DNA from: Aldehydirespirator sp963667505
Lineage (GTDB): Bacteria > Actinomycetota > Acidimicrobiia > Acidimicrobiales > Aldehydirespiratoraceae
Assembly: GCA_963667505.2 (NCBI GenBank)
Contig: OY763490.2
Coordinates: 1,612,001-1,676,000 of the forward strand
DNA: 64,000 bases
Direction: 5' to 3'
Shown: in pieces, positions 34,181 to 43,306 of the stretch
Layout of the letters: each line of letters opens with the position of its first letter
Position numbering within the stretch: position 1 is the stretch's first letter
Notes under the pieces: generated by a model
The model's input: the letters and a program-made list of their open reading frames with translations, nothing else
Databases searched by the model: none
Told to the model about the DNA's origin: nothing
Program-made: the position numbers and the translations under genes

Positions 34181-35269
34181 CTAGCGGGCCTCCGCGATCC
34201 GCACTCGGTAGAGCCGCGGCCAGAGCTTGCCGGTCATCCACAAGGTGCCTTCGTCGGCGACGGCCACACCGTTGAGCACATTGATGTCAGCCCGGTCGAA
34301 GGTCTCCAGCAGGTCGTTCATCAGAGGCCGGGCGTCGATGACAGCCACGACGCGGCCGGTCAGCGGGGCGACCACCAGCAGCCGGTCGGTCTGCCACACG
34401 TTGGCGATCACCAGGCCTTCGACGCATTCCAGTTCGTTGAGGTAGTCGAGCCGCCCGTCGTAGCCCGGCGCGGCCAGCGTCACTGTGCCGAGAAGCTCGA
34501 AGGTCGCCGGATCGCGCCTCGACAGGCGGTCCGACCCGTCCGACATCACCAGCAGGTCGTCCAGCAGGCACAGTCCCCAGCCCTCGCCGTCGTAGCGGTG
34601 CTCGGCTGTCGGCGTCAGCGTTGCCCGGTCATAGACGATGGCGGTGCCGCTCTGCCAGGTGAGCTGAATGATCTGATCGCCCACCACGGTGAGGCCCTCG
34701 CCGAAGTGCTCGTCAGCCAACTCGACCAGGGCGGTGACCTCGCCGGTGGCTGCATCCACCGATCGCAGCGACGACCTTCCCTGCAGGCCGGTGCTCTCGT
34801 ACATCGTGCCGTCGGCCACTTCGAGCCCCTGGGTGAACGCGTCGGGGTCGTGGGCCACGCGCTCGACGATCTCGACCGTCCAGCGAGCAATCGGACCGTC
34901 CGAGTCGATGACAGGGAACACCGACCTCGCGGGGCTCTCCTCCGGCGCAGCCACCGCGGAAGGGCCGCCCCCCGCGCCCGCAGAATCCGCCGGCTCCCCC
35001 ACCACCTCCACCGACGCGTCCGCAAGCAACCCATCGCCGGCCGTCGCGCCCGCAGAATCCGCCGGCTCCCCCACCACCTCCACCGACGCGTCCGCAAGCA
35101 ACCCATCGTCGGATGGGTCGGCGGACTCGGGTGGTGCCAGATCACCGCCGCCGCACGCCCCCGGCACAGCCAGCGCCAGCACCGTCAGCGCCAGCACCAG
35201 AGGCGCCAGCTTCGGTCGCCGCCTGACGCCGACAGATTCACCGCCGCCGCGGCCCCGAAGAGGAATCAA
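34181..35269 (-). CDS. glutaminyl-peptide cyclotransferase (plant-type), lipoprotein
   Basis: 362 residues. Converts N-terminal glutamine to pyroglutamate; the plant/bacterial QC fold is a five-bladed propeller. The propeller region starts at about 130 with VAHDPDAFTQGLEV, then YESTGLQGRSSLR, YDGEGWGLC, YLNELECV and INVLNGVAV, all typical. The N-terminus has a hydrophobic signal and lipobox (LAVPGAC), so it is a membrane-anchored extracellular enzyme. Between the anchor and propeller lies a two-copy 24-residue repeat from a 72-bp-period DNA repeat. TTG 35269 overlaps the exchanger gene stop by 4 bp (TTGA), which supports that start. Confidence 0.88.
   Translation of the reverse strand: MIPLRGRGGGESVGVRRRPKLAPLVLALTVLALAVPGACGGGDLAPPESADPSDDGLLADASVEVVGEPADSAGATAGDGLLADASVEVVGEPADSAGAGGGPSAVAAPEESPARSVFPVIDSDGPIARWTVEIVERVAHDPDAFTQGLEVADGTMYESTGLQGRSSLRSVDAATGEVTALVELADEHFGEGLTVVGDQIIQLTWQSGTAIVYDRATLTPTAEHRYDGEGWGLCLLDDLLVMSDGSDRLSRRDPATFELLGTVTLAAPGYDGRLDYLNELECVEGLVIANVWQTDRLLVVAPLTGRVVAVIDARPLMNDLLETFDRADINVLNGVAVADEGTLWMTGKLWPRLYRVRIAEAR
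34974..35108 (-). repeat. 63-bp perfect in-frame repeat, two copies
   Basis: Identical 63-bp blocks at 34974-35036 and 35046-35108 (period 72 bp, 24 codons) encode the repeated stretch that includes LLADASVEVVGEPADSAGA in the glutaminyl cyclase linker. Exact identity, including silent positions, indicates a recent duplication. Confidence 0.92.
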
Positions 35270-36213
35270 CCCGCGAGCAGCACGACGCTGACCAGCCAGA
35301 GCGCGAGCAGGATGACGCCATCGACGCGGCCGACGCGGCGGCCCATCGCCATCGCGGCCCAGCTCGCCAGGCAGATCATCGCCATCATCGAGGAGCCGAG
35401 AGTCTGGACGGTGTGGTCGCCGACCGGGCCGGGCCCGACCAGCGCGATGAGCCCGCCCACGGCCAACGAGTTGAAGACGTTGCTGCCGAGCAGGTTGCCC
35501 ACCAGCAGTTCCGTCTCGCGCTGACGGGCCGCAGCCACCGCGGTGACCAGTTCGGGGGCGGACGTGCCCACGGCCACCAGGGTGTACCCGACGAAGCCCC
35601 CCGAGAGGTCGAGCGCCTCGGCGACCCGCTCGGCACCCTGAACCAGCACCCAGGCCGACCCCGCGACCAGCGCCAGCGACACGACGGTGCGGGCCGACTC
35701 GATGCCGGCCGAGGGCGGATCGTCGCCCACGATCTCTGACAGTTCGTCGAGGTCGGAGTCCGGCTCACTGGTCTTGGCGCCGCGCAGCACCACCACGAAC
35801 CAGGCCGCCAGCGCGGCCAGCAGGAGAACTCCCTCCCACCGCCGCATCTCGCCCTGCACCAGCAGGGCGAAGGCAGCCACCGCGGCCACGGAGACGGCCG
35901 CGTCCTTGCGGATGATGTCGGCGGCCACCGGAACGACCGCTACGAACGACGCCGCTCCCAGCACCAGCGAGACATTGGCGACGTTGGAGCCGACGATGTT
36001 GCCCACGCCGATGTCGAGACGGCCCTGGGCCGCGGCCAGCGCCGACACGAGCATCTCCGGGGCGCTGGTGCCGAACCCGACGACGACGGCCCCCACGACT
36101 ACCGGCGCGAGCCGCATCGCCACCGCGATCCGGGCCGCGCCCTTCACGAACTGGTCCGCGGCGACCGAGAGCACCGCCAAGCCCAGCACTGAGAGCACAA
36201 GACCGAGGAGCAT
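35266..36213 (-). CDS. calcium/sodium antiporter, CaCA family (YrbG type)
   Basis: 315 residues, ten hydrophobic segments in two inverted halves. The alpha repeats are GFGTSAPEMLVSALAA with GNIVGSNVANV, and VGTSAPELVTAVAAA with GNLLGSNVFN, containing the acidic and asparagine residues that bind the cation. The central loop (KTSEPDSDLDELSEIVGDD) is acidic and cytoplasmic. Exchanges Ca2+ for Na+ or H+. It overlaps the glutaminyl cyclase gene downstream, and ftsK lies upstream with a 29-bp gap. Confidence 0.92.
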   Translation of the reverse strand: MLLGLVLSVLGLAVLSVAADQFVKGAARIAVAMRLAPVVVGAVVVGFGTSAPEMLVSALAAAQGRLDIGVGNIVGSNVANVSLVLGAASFVAVVPVAADIIRKDAAVSVAAVAAFALLVQGEMRRWEGVLLLAALAAWFVVVLRGAKTSEPDSDLDELSEIVGDDPPSAGIESARTVVSLALVAGSAWVLVQGAERVAEALDLSGGFVGYTLVAVGTSAPELVTAVAAARQRETELLVGNLLGSNVFNSLAVGGLIALVGPGPVGDHTVQTLGSSMMAMICLASWAAMAMGRRVGRVDGVILLALWLVSVVLLAG

Positions 36214-36242
36214 CGGATCCCTGCGTCAGAGGCGGCCCGGCA

Positions 36243-38639
36243 TCAGCCGGCACGTCGCTCTTCGAGCTCCTCGGACGAAATGAGCACCTCGCGGGCCTTG
36301 GAGCCGGTGGAAGGCCCCACCACGCCGCGCTGCTCGAGCAGATCCATGATCCTCCCCGCCCGGGCGAAGCCCACTCGCAGCCGGCGCTGCAGCATCGACG
36401 TCGAACCGAGCTGGGTCTCCACCACCAGCGCCATCGCCTCGTCCAGCAGTTCGTCCCCACCGTCGTCGTTCTTGGGCGGGGCCGCGGTTATGACGCTGGG
36501 CATGTTGGGCGCGCCGCCCAGGTCCGGAGACGGCCCGGCCGCCTCGCCCAGCTCCTTGCGGGCCGGGCCGCTCAACGCCGCGGAGTCCGATCCGTCGGTG
36601 GCCACCGACGGATCGTCGTGGAAGTCGGGCGCCTGGTTCACCCAGTGCGTCACCACCGAGCGGACCTCGTCCTCGGTCACCCAGCAGCCCTGGATGCGAT
36701 GGGGCGAGGACGAAGAAGGCCCCAGCCACAGCATGTCGCCCTGGCCGACCAGCCGCTCGGCGCCGGGCTGGTCGAGGATCACCCGCGAGTCGGTCAGGCT
36801 CGACACCGCGAAGGCGAGCCGGGCCGGGATGTTGGCCTTGATCACTCCGGTTATGACGTTCACCGAGGGCCGCTGGGTGGCGATCACCAAGTGGATGCCC
36901 ACCGCCCGGGCCATCTGGGCGATGCGGGCGATGGACTCCTCGACATCGCGGGCGGCCACCATCATCAGGTCGGCCAACTCGTCCACCACCACCAGCACGA
37001 ACGGCAGACGCTGGTACTGCAAAGGCTCGCCGTCGGGGCCCCGCTCGCCGGGCAGGGGCTCGATCCTGCCCTTCTCGACGGCCGTGTTGTAGCCGGTGAT
37101 GTCGCGGAAGCCCACCTTGTGGAGCAGGTCGTAGCGCCGCTCCATCTCCTGCACGGCCCAGGCCAAGGCGTTGGCCGCCTTGCGGGGGTCGGTGACCGGG
37201 GCGGTCAGCAGATGGGGCGCCCGGTCGTACTGTCCCATCTCCACCCGTTTGGGATCGACCAGGATCATCCGGACGTCGTCGGGGGTGGTGCGCATCAGCA
37301 CCGACGTGATCAGCGAGTTGAGGCACGACGACTTGCCCGCTCCGGTCGCTCCGGCGATCAGCAGGTGCGGTGTGGTGGCCAGGTTCATCATGATCGAGCG
37401 CCCGTTGATGTCACGGCCGATGGCCACCTCTAGGGGATGGTCGGCGTCGGCGGCCTCCGGCGAGCGCAGCACGTCGCCGAGGCGCACGATCTGCCGGTCG
37501 AGGTTGGGGACTTCCACCCCGATCGCCCTTCGCCCCGGGATCGGGGCCAGGATGCGCACGTCGGGGGAGGCCATGGCGTAGGCGATGTCCTTGCGCAGGC
37601 TCTCGAGCTTGGCCACTTTCACGCCCTCGCCCAGTTCGAGCACGAAACGGGTGACGGTGGGGCCCACCACGGGCTCCAGCAGTCGGGTGGGCACGCCGAA
37701 ACGGTCCAAGGTCGATTGCAGCAGACGGCCCCGCTCGACAGCCTCCGCCCGGTCGATATCCCTCGACGGCGCGCCCGAGAGCAGATCATGCGGCGGCAGA
37801 TCCCATCTCGACGGCGGGCCGGAGCGTCGGGCCGGGGCGGCGGCCTTCTTCGGCTTCTTGGCGGGCTTGGCCACCGCCGGTGCCGCCGGCGTCTGCCCGT
37901 CGTCGGCCGCGGGCGGGCCGGCAGGTTCAGGCCGGGGAGCGGGCTCCTGGCGGGTCGGAGCCCCGGTCGACGACGACGGCCGCTGCTCCGGGACCTCCTT
38001 GATGTCGCTGAACAGGTTCACGAACAGCGACCACAGGCCTCGGCCTATCGGTCGGACCGTCGCGTGGAGCGCAGAGGCGACCGTCCGAACGGAGAGCCGG
38101 GTCGCCAGCATCACGCCCACCAGGCCGACGAACACGAGGATCAGCGCCGAGCCCCAGACAGCGGTCCAGGCGTGCAGGAAGCCGCCGACCCCCACGCCCA
38201 GCACGCCTCCGGCGGCACCGAGCACTTCGGCGGGGTCGCCGGCGCCTGGCCGGCCGCGGGCGAGGTGGAGAATCCCCGAGGCCGACGCCACCAGGAGCGT
38301 CCCGCCGAGAATCGCCCCGGCCATCGAGTCCTCGCCCTGCTCCTGAGAGCCGGGGTCTCGGCCCGGCTCTCCAGCGGCCGGCTCGTCGCCATCTTCGCCG
38401 GGCGCGCGAGCCGATGCGCTCGGGGCGGCCCCGCGCCGTCCTCCCCGGAAGGCGACCACGCCCAGAACCACCAGGCCGACGGGCAGAGCGGCCCGGACCA
38501 GGCCGACTCCCTTGGCCAGCAGCCAGTCGACGCCCTCTCCCACCGGCCCGGCCGCCGAAACCCAGACGCTGCCGGCCACCAGGAGCCCGGCGACGACGGC
38601 CCCTAGGCCGCCGATGTCTCGACGATGGCGCCGCATCAC
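36243..38639 (-). CDS. ftsK: DNA translocase FtsK
   Basis: 798 residues. Septal ATPase that pumps chromosome ends and activates XerCD recombination at division. Four to five membrane helices are visible in the N-terminal 200 residues (with a charged Gly/Glu loop at ~65-105), then a Pro/Ala/Lys linker, then the motor: Walker A ATGAGKSS near 445-452, MILVDPKRVEMGQY, LPFVLVVVDELADLMM (Walker B), ATQRPSVNVITG. The C-terminal gamma winged-helix domain is recognisable (VVETQLGSTSMLQRRLRVGFARAGRIMDLLEQRGVVGP). GTG 38639 or the adjacent ATG is the start. Confidence 0.96.
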   Translation of the reverse strand: MMRRHRRDIGGLGAVVAGLLVAGSVWVSAAGPVGEGVDWLLAKGVGLVRAALPVGLVVLGVVAFRGGRRGAAPSASARAPGEDGDEPAAGEPGRDPGSQEQGEDSMAGAILGGTLLVASASGILHLARGRPGAGDPAEVLGAAGGVLGVGVGGFLHAWTAVWGSALILVFVGLVGVMLATRLSVRTVASALHATVRPIGRGLWSLFVNLFSDIKEVPEQRPSSSTGAPTRQEPAPRPEPAGPPAADDGQTPAAPAVAKPAKKPKKAAAPARRSGPPSRWDLPPHDLLSGAPSRDIDRAEAVERGRLLQSTLDRFGVPTRLLEPVVGPTVTRFVLELGEGVKVAKLESLRKDIAYAMASPDVRILAPIPGRRAIGVEVPNLDRQIVRLGDVLRSPEAADADHPLEVAIGRDINGRSIMMNLATTPHLLIAGATGAGKSSCLNSLITSVLMRTTPDDVRMILVDPKRVEMGQYDRAPHLLTAPVTDPRKAANALAWAVQEMERRYDLLHKVGFRDITGYNTAVEKGRIEPLPGERGPDGEPLQYQRLPFVLVVVDELADLMMVAARDVEESIARIAQMARAVGIHLVIATQRPSVNVITGVIKANIPARLAFAVSSLTDSRVILDQPGAERLVGQGDMLWLGPSSSSPHRIQGCWVTEDEVRSVVTHWVNQAPDFHDDPSVATDGSDSAALSGPARKELGEAAGPSPDLGGAPNMPSVITAAPPKNDDGGDELLDEAMALVVETQLGSTSMLQRRLRVGFARAGRIMDLLEQRGVVGPSTGSKAREVLISSEELEERRAG

Positions 38640-38720
38640 GGAACGGGCAGCCTGCGAGGCGCCGCCGGAACGCCGAGGCGGCGGTCGCCGGGACCCCGAA
38701 GAGCCTCCTCCAGCAACCCC

Positions 38721-38850
38721 GCCGCTCGACCGCGACGAACCTGCTGCGCCAGACCGGCCGCCGACCGCGACGAACCTGCTGCGCCAGACCGGCCGCTCGA
38801 CCGCGACGAACCTGCTGCGCCAGACCGGCCACCAGACCGCGACGAAGCCG
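38721..38850. repeat. 36-bp tandem repeat, four units
   Basis: Units begin at about 38728, 38763, 38799 and 38835 (periods 35, 36, 36), each carrying GACCGCGACGAACCTGCTGC or a close variant. It lies in the 437-bp gap between rnj and ftsK. No gene is convincing in 38640-39076; short frames through it are repeats only. Direct adjacency of units without unique spacers rules out CRISPR. Confidence 0.85.
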
Positions 38851-39076
38851 GCCTGGTGGTGCTTCTGTTCGACCTGGCCATCGTGGTCGAACCTACCAGC
38901 GGCGGCCTGAGCGCCCGTGCACCGTCTGGGGCGAACACCGCAGCCCCGCGGTGGGTGACACGACCCGCGGCCTCACACGAGGCGATCACCCTCGGTGGCG
39001 TGCGACGACCCGAGGGCGACGGCCCTAGGCCGGCGTCTGGCTAATGGCGCCGACGGGCCTCTCGCCCTTCGGTGGG

Positions 39077-40732
39077 TCAGACCGAGCGGATCAGCGGCAG
39101 GACCATGGGTCGGCGGCGGGTGCGTTCCCGCGACGCCCGCTTGGCGATGCGCAGGACCTGGTCCTCCAACGATGCAAGGTCGCAGTCGCCTTCGAGCGCC
39201 GAGCGAGCCGCGGCCTCCACGGCCCGGGCCACAGCGGCCTCGTGACCGTCTAGCGCCGGAGGCTCGACCCAGCCCTTCGACATCACGTCGGGCCCGGAGA
39301 CGATGCGACCCTCGTACAGGTCGACGTCCACCGCGACGACTAGGACGCCGTCGGCGCCGAGCTTGCGGCGGTCGGCGAGAACCTTCGGCCCGAGGTGTCC
39401 CACCATGCCGTCCACATAGACATGGTCGCCGCCGACGGATCCCGTGCGGCCCAGGCCCTCGTCGGTCAGCTCGATGCGGTCGCCGTCGGTGCACAGCAGC
39501 ACCCGCTCGTCGTCCATGCCCATGTCGCGGGCCAGCCGGGCGTGGGCCACGAGATGCTCGTACTCGCCGTGGACCGGCACGAACCACTCCGGCGACGCCA
39601 CCGAGTGGAGCACCTTGAGCTCCTGCTGCTTGCCGTGCCCGGACGTGTGCACGTCGAGGTTCCCGGTGTGAAGCACCCGGGCGCCCCGCCGGGCCAGCCC
39701 GTTGCGCACCGCGCCGATCGCGGTCTCGTTGCCGGGGATCGGATGGGAGCTGAAGACCACCGTGTCCGACGGGCCGACGTCCACCCATTTGCTGGTGCCC
39801 TCGGCCATCTGGGTGAGCGCGGCCCGGGGCTCGCCCTGAGAGCCGGTGCACACGATCAGCATCCGGGCCGGATCGAGTCTCTCGATGTCGGCGATGTCGC
39901 GCAGCGCGTGGTCGGGGACCCGCAGAAGGCCCAGCTCACGGGCCAGCCCCACGTTGCGCTGCATGGACAGCCCCAGGGTGGCCACTGTGCGCCCCGAGGC
40001 CACGGCCGCGTCCATCACCTGCTGGATCCGGTGGATGTGGCTGGCGAACGCCCCGACGATGACCCGGCGGCCCTCCTCGCGGGCGATCACGTCATGGAGC
40101 ACGTCGCCGACTTCCCTCTCCGAGCGCGACGACCCGGGCGCGTCGGCGTTGGTGGAGTCGGCCAGCAGCAGCCTCACGCCGGGGTCGTCGGCCAGCGCCC
40201 CGATGCGGGACAGGGCGGTGCGCCGCCCGTCCACCGGCGTGAGGTCGAGCTTGAAGTCGCTGGAGTGCAGAATCACGCCCTGCGGCGTGGAGAAGGCGGT
40301 AATGAGCCCGCCGGGCACCGAGTGGGTGACCGGCATGGCCTCGCAGTCGAACGGCCCGGCGCGGAAGCGGTCGCCGTCGCGCACCTCGCGCAGTTCGGCC
40401 CGGTCGAGCAGGCCCGCCTCAGCCAGCTTGTGGCGCACCAGCCCCAGAGTGAACGCCGAGCCGTAGACCACCAGCGACAGATGCTCGAGCAGGTACGGCA
40501 GCGCGCCTATGTGGTCCTCGTGGGCGTGGGTGGCGATGCAGGCCTCCACTCCCCCGCTGTCCAGCAGCCACTCGAAGTCGGGCAGCACCGAGTCGACGCC
40601 GGGGAGGTCGTCGCCCGCGAACATGCGCCCGCAGTCGAGCAGCACCCTGCGGCCCGCGGTCTCGATCACCGCGCAGTTTCGCCCGATCTCCCCTAGGCCG
40701 CCGAGGAAGGTGACGGCGACTGGTGCGGCCAC
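39077..40732 (-). CDS. rnj: ribonuclease J
   Basis: 551 residues, normal length. Metallo-beta-lactamase/beta-CASP nuclease with 5'-3' exo- and endonuclease activity in mRNA decay and rRNA maturation. GGLGEIGRNC at 11-20, the zinc motif HAHEDHIG at 69-76, LHSSDFKLDLTPVDG, LLADSTNA, the beta-CASP motifs CTGSQGEPRAAL and SSHPIPGNE, and LHTSGHGKQQEL are all present, followed by the C-terminal domain. The gene pair dapA-rnj is common in actinobacteria; here dapA ends 9 bp before the rnj start. Confidence 0.97.
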   Translation of the reverse strand: MAAPVAVTFLGGLGEIGRNCAVIETAGRRVLLDCGRMFAGDDLPGVDSVLPDFEWLLDSGGVEACIATHAHEDHIGALPYLLEHLSLVVYGSAFTLGLVRHKLAEAGLLDRAELREVRDGDRFRAGPFDCEAMPVTHSVPGGLITAFSTPQGVILHSSDFKLDLTPVDGRRTALSRIGALADDPGVRLLLADSTNADAPGSSRSEREVGDVLHDVIAREEGRRVIVGAFASHIHRIQQVMDAAVASGRTVATLGLSMQRNVGLARELGLLRVPDHALRDIADIERLDPARMLIVCTGSQGEPRAALTQMAEGTSKWVDVGPSDTVVFSSHPIPGNETAIGAVRNGLARRGARVLHTGNLDVHTSGHGKQQELKVLHSVASPEWFVPVHGEYEHLVAHARLARDMGMDDERVLLCTDGDRIELTDEGLGRTGSVGGDHVYVDGMVGHLGPKVLADRRKLGADGVLVVAVDVDLYEGRIVSGPDVMSKGWVEPPALDGHEAAVARAVEAAARSALEGDCDLASLEDQVLRIAKRASRERTRRRPMVLPLIRSV

Positions 40733-40741
40733 GACGGTCGG

Positions 40742-41707
40742 TCAGCCCGCTGCGGCCGGCAGGGGCTCCGCAGGCCTGCCGAGCGACGGCCCCGCACCCC
40801 CGTCCGACCCCGCCGAGGAGCCGCGCAGACCGGCGAGCACCTCCAGGGCGCGGTCCTCGAGCCCAGCAGGCTCCGGGCCCATGGGGAGCCGACAGGGGCC
40901 GGCAGGCAGACCCATCACCCGCATCATGCACTTGGTGGGCACCGGGTTGGGCGCGGCGTCGCCCGTCTCGAAGGCGTAGGAGTCGAGCAGGCGGCGGTTG
41001 ATGGCCGCGGCCTCGGCCACCCGGCCCGACTCGAAGGCGTCGAACATGGCCGACACCTCCTCCCCGGCCCAGTGGGTGGCCACGCCGATGGTGCCCACCG
41101 CCCCGATAGCCAGCAGCGGCAGCGTGAGGGAGTCGTCGCCGGAATAGACCTCGAATCCGTCCGGCGCCAGCGAGAGCAGCCGGGCGGTCTCGTCGGGATG
41201 TCCGGCGGCGTCCTTGACACCGACGATGTTGGGCGTCTCGTGGGCGAGGGCCGCCATGGTCTCGGTGGCGATCTTGCGGCCGGTGCGGCCCGGTATGTCG
41301 TAGAGGATCACCGGCAGGTGGGTCGCCTCGGCGCAATGGCGGAAGTGAGCGTCGAGACCGGCCTGCGACGGCCGGTTGTAGTAGCCCGCGACGTGCAGGA
41401 TCCCCGAGGCGCCGGCCGCGGTGCACCGCTCGGTGAGGTCTATGGCCGCGGCGGTGTCGTTGCTGCCCGCGCCCGCGACGACCGGCACGTCCACCGCGTC
41501 GGCCACCGCGGCGACAAGGTCGGCCTGCTCGCCGTGGGTGAGCGTCGGGCTCTCGCCGGTGGTGCCCGCCACGACCAGCCCGTCGCTGCCGTGGGAGACC
41601 AGCCATCGCGCCAGCTCACGGGCGCCTTCGAGGTCGAGGGCGCCGTCCTCGGCGAAGGGGGTGATCATCGCGGTCAGGACCCGTCCGAAACGTGCCATCG
41701 GCCCCAC
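40742..41707 (-). CDS. dapA: 4-hydroxy-tetrahydrodipicolinate synthase
   Basis: 321 residues. Condenses pyruvate with aspartate semialdehyde, the first committed step to diaminopimelate and lysine. GTTGES (48-53) binds pyruvate, Y136 is in ILYDIPGRTG, and the Schiff-base lysine is K165 in IVGVKDAAG. GTG 41707 or ATG 41698 can start the protein. The last ~25 residues (GSSAGSDGGAGPSLGRPAEP) are an unconserved tail. It lies between the SURF1 gene and rnj, with a 1-bp gap on the SURF1 side. Confidence 0.96.
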   Translation of the reverse strand: MGPMARFGRVLTAMITPFAEDGALDLEGARELARWLVSHGSDGLVVAGTTGESPTLTHGEQADLVAAVADAVDVPVVAGAGSNDTAAAIDLTERCTAAGASGILHVAGYYNRPSQAGLDAHFRHCAEATHLPVILYDIPGRTGRKIATETMAALAHETPNIVGVKDAAGHPDETARLLSLAPDGFEVYSGDDSLTLPLLAIGAVGTIGVATHWAGEEVSAMFDAFESGRVAEAAAINRRLLDSYAFETGDAAPNPVPTKCMMRVMGLPAGPCRLPMGPEPAGLEDRALEVLAGLRGSSAGSDGGAGPSLGRPAEPLPAAAG

Positions 41708-41708
41708 C

Positions 41709-42476
41709 CTACGCCGACGCGGCCCCCCTCGCGGAAGATCCGGCCCCCTGTCCGCTCGGCCTCCTGAGCACCCGGCGCAGTATCAGCCAGTAGACCACCA
41801 GGGCACCGGCCGAGAAGAAGAACCACTGGAAGGCGTAGGACAGGTGCGGGCCCTGGCCCAGGGCGGGGTCGGGGACCGGCTCGGGCAGGCCGTCGGGCTG
41901 GGGCGGGAACTGCGCCCTGAGCCGGATCCATGCCCGTTCCACCGGCAGGCCGGACGCCTCCCGGAAGCGTTCCAGGTCCATGCGGGAGATCTCGGGCTTC
42001 TCGCCGGGGCCGGAGACCGCGGTGCGTCCGCCGCCGACGCTGCGGAACATCAGGCCCTCGACGGTCACCGGGCCCGCGGGCGGGCCTGCGGCCAGGGCGT
42101 CTGCGCTGGCCAGGCTGCGCCGCGAGATCCATCCCCGGACGACGGCCACCACCCGGCCGTCGTCCAGCCGCAGAGGGGTGGCCAGCCAGAAGCCCGGGAG
42201 CCCGCCGCTGGAGCGGTTGCCGATCAGCACTTCGGCCTCGGCAAGGTAGGCGCCTGAGGCGGTGGCGGCGGTGTGGTCCGGCGGCAGCGCCGGGTCGTCC
42301 AGCAGCACGCGTATGTCGACCGGCTCCTGGGCCATGGCGGCCGCGGTCGCCTCGTTGACGGCACGACGGTCGTCGAGCCGTCGGAGCTGCCAGAACCCCA
42401 GATTGACCATCAGCACGATCATCGACGCCACGAACAGGTGCGAGGCGATCCAGCCGGGTGTGAGAAGCCTGCGCAC
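41709..42476 (-). CDS. SURF1 family protein
   Basis: 255 residues. SURF1 proteins (Shy1 in yeast) help assemble cytochrome c oxidase by presenting heme a. The pattern is complete: an N-terminal membrane helix (FVASMIVLMVNLGFWQLRRLDDR), the periplasmic domain with VLIGNRSSGGLPGFWLATPLRL and VVRGWISR, and a C-terminal helix (LSYAFQWFFFSAGALVVYWLILRR), where HLSYAxQW is the family signature. This implies an aa3-type oxidase elsewhere in the genome and aerobic respiration. Confidence 0.92.
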   Translation of the reverse strand: MRRLLTPGWIASHLFVASMIVLMVNLGFWQLRRLDDRRAVNEATAAAMAQEPVDIRVLLDDPALPPDHTAATASGAYLAEAEVLIGNRSSGGLPGFWLATPLRLDDGRVVAVVRGWISRRSLASADALAAGPPAGPVTVEGLMFRSVGGGRTAVSGPGEKPEISRMDLERFREASGLPVERAWIRLRAQFPPQPDGLPEPVPDPALGQGPHLSYAFQWFFFSAGALVVYWLILRRVLRRPSGQGAGSSARGAASA

Positions 42477-42544
42477 TGAGGCAATCTACGGCCCGACCGC
42501 GCCCCTGGACACGACGATCCGAGGGCCGAACGCGAACGGCCCGA

Positions 42545-43300
42545 TCAGAGGCCCAGGATCTCCTCGAGCCCCACGGTCACGCCCGGATCGAGCGCCACTA
42601 TCCGCTTGACAGCCAGGAGCATCCCGGGCATGAACGAGGACCGGTCGATGGTGTCGTGGCGGATCGTGAGCGTCTCGCCGACACCGCCGAGGATCACCTC
42701 CTGATGGGCGACCAGGCCTTTGAGGCGGACCGAGTGGACCCGGATACCGCCGTCGCCGCCGCCGCGGACGCCCGGCAGCGTCTCGACAGACGTCGGATCC
42801 GGCGCCCATTCGCCGGATGCCTCCGCCATGGCCTCGACCGTCTTCAGCGCGGTGCCCGACGGCGCGTCCACCTTGCGGTCGTGATGCATCTCGATCACCT
42901 CGGCGGTGTCGAAGAAGGGTGACGCCAGCGCGGCGAAACGGGTCATCAGCACCGCGCCCACCGCGAAGTTGGGCGCGACGATGCAGTGGCTGCGCACGAA
43001 GGAGCGCCTCAGCGCCGCGGCGTCATCGGCGTTGAGGCCTGAGGTGCCGACCACGCAGTCGATCCCGGCCGCGGCAAGCACCGGCAGGTTGGCCCTGGCC
43101 GCCTCGGCCACCGTGAAGTCCACCACCACCTGGGCGCGGGAGTCCGTGAACGAGGACAGCGAGCCGTCGGAGCCCGCCGCGGCCACCAGTTCGGTGCCCG
43201 GATCGGCTTCCAGTGCCTTGCACGCCTCACGGCCCATGCGGCCCGAGGCGCCGCACACACCGACCCGGATCGGTTCTGTGCCGCGGTCGGCGTCGCTCAT
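42545..43300 (-). CDS. dapB: 4-hydroxy-tetrahydrodipicolinate reductase
   Basis: 251 residues. NAD(P)H-dependent second step of diaminopimelate synthesis. The dinucleotide motif VGVCGASGRMG is at the N-terminus; VVDFTVAEAA and CVVGTSGLN follow, and the substrate/catalytic signature is EMHHDRKVDAPSGTA. It lies between the SURF1 gene and pnp (6-bp gap to pnp upstream), so it may be co-transcribed with pnp. Confidence 0.96.
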   Translation of the reverse strand: MSDADRGTEPIRVGVCGASGRMGREACKALEADPGTELVAAAGSDGSLSSFTDSRAQVVVDFTVAEAARANLPVLAAAGIDCVVGTSGLNADDAAALRRSFVRSHCIVAPNFAVGAVLMTRFAALASPFFDTAEVIEMHHDRKVDAPSGTALKTVEAMAEASGEWAPDPTSVETLPGVRGGGDGGIRVHSVRLKGLVAHQEVILGGVGETLTIRHDTIDRSSFMPGMLLAVKRIVALDPGVTVGLEEILGL

Positions 43301-43306
43301 GGCCGA

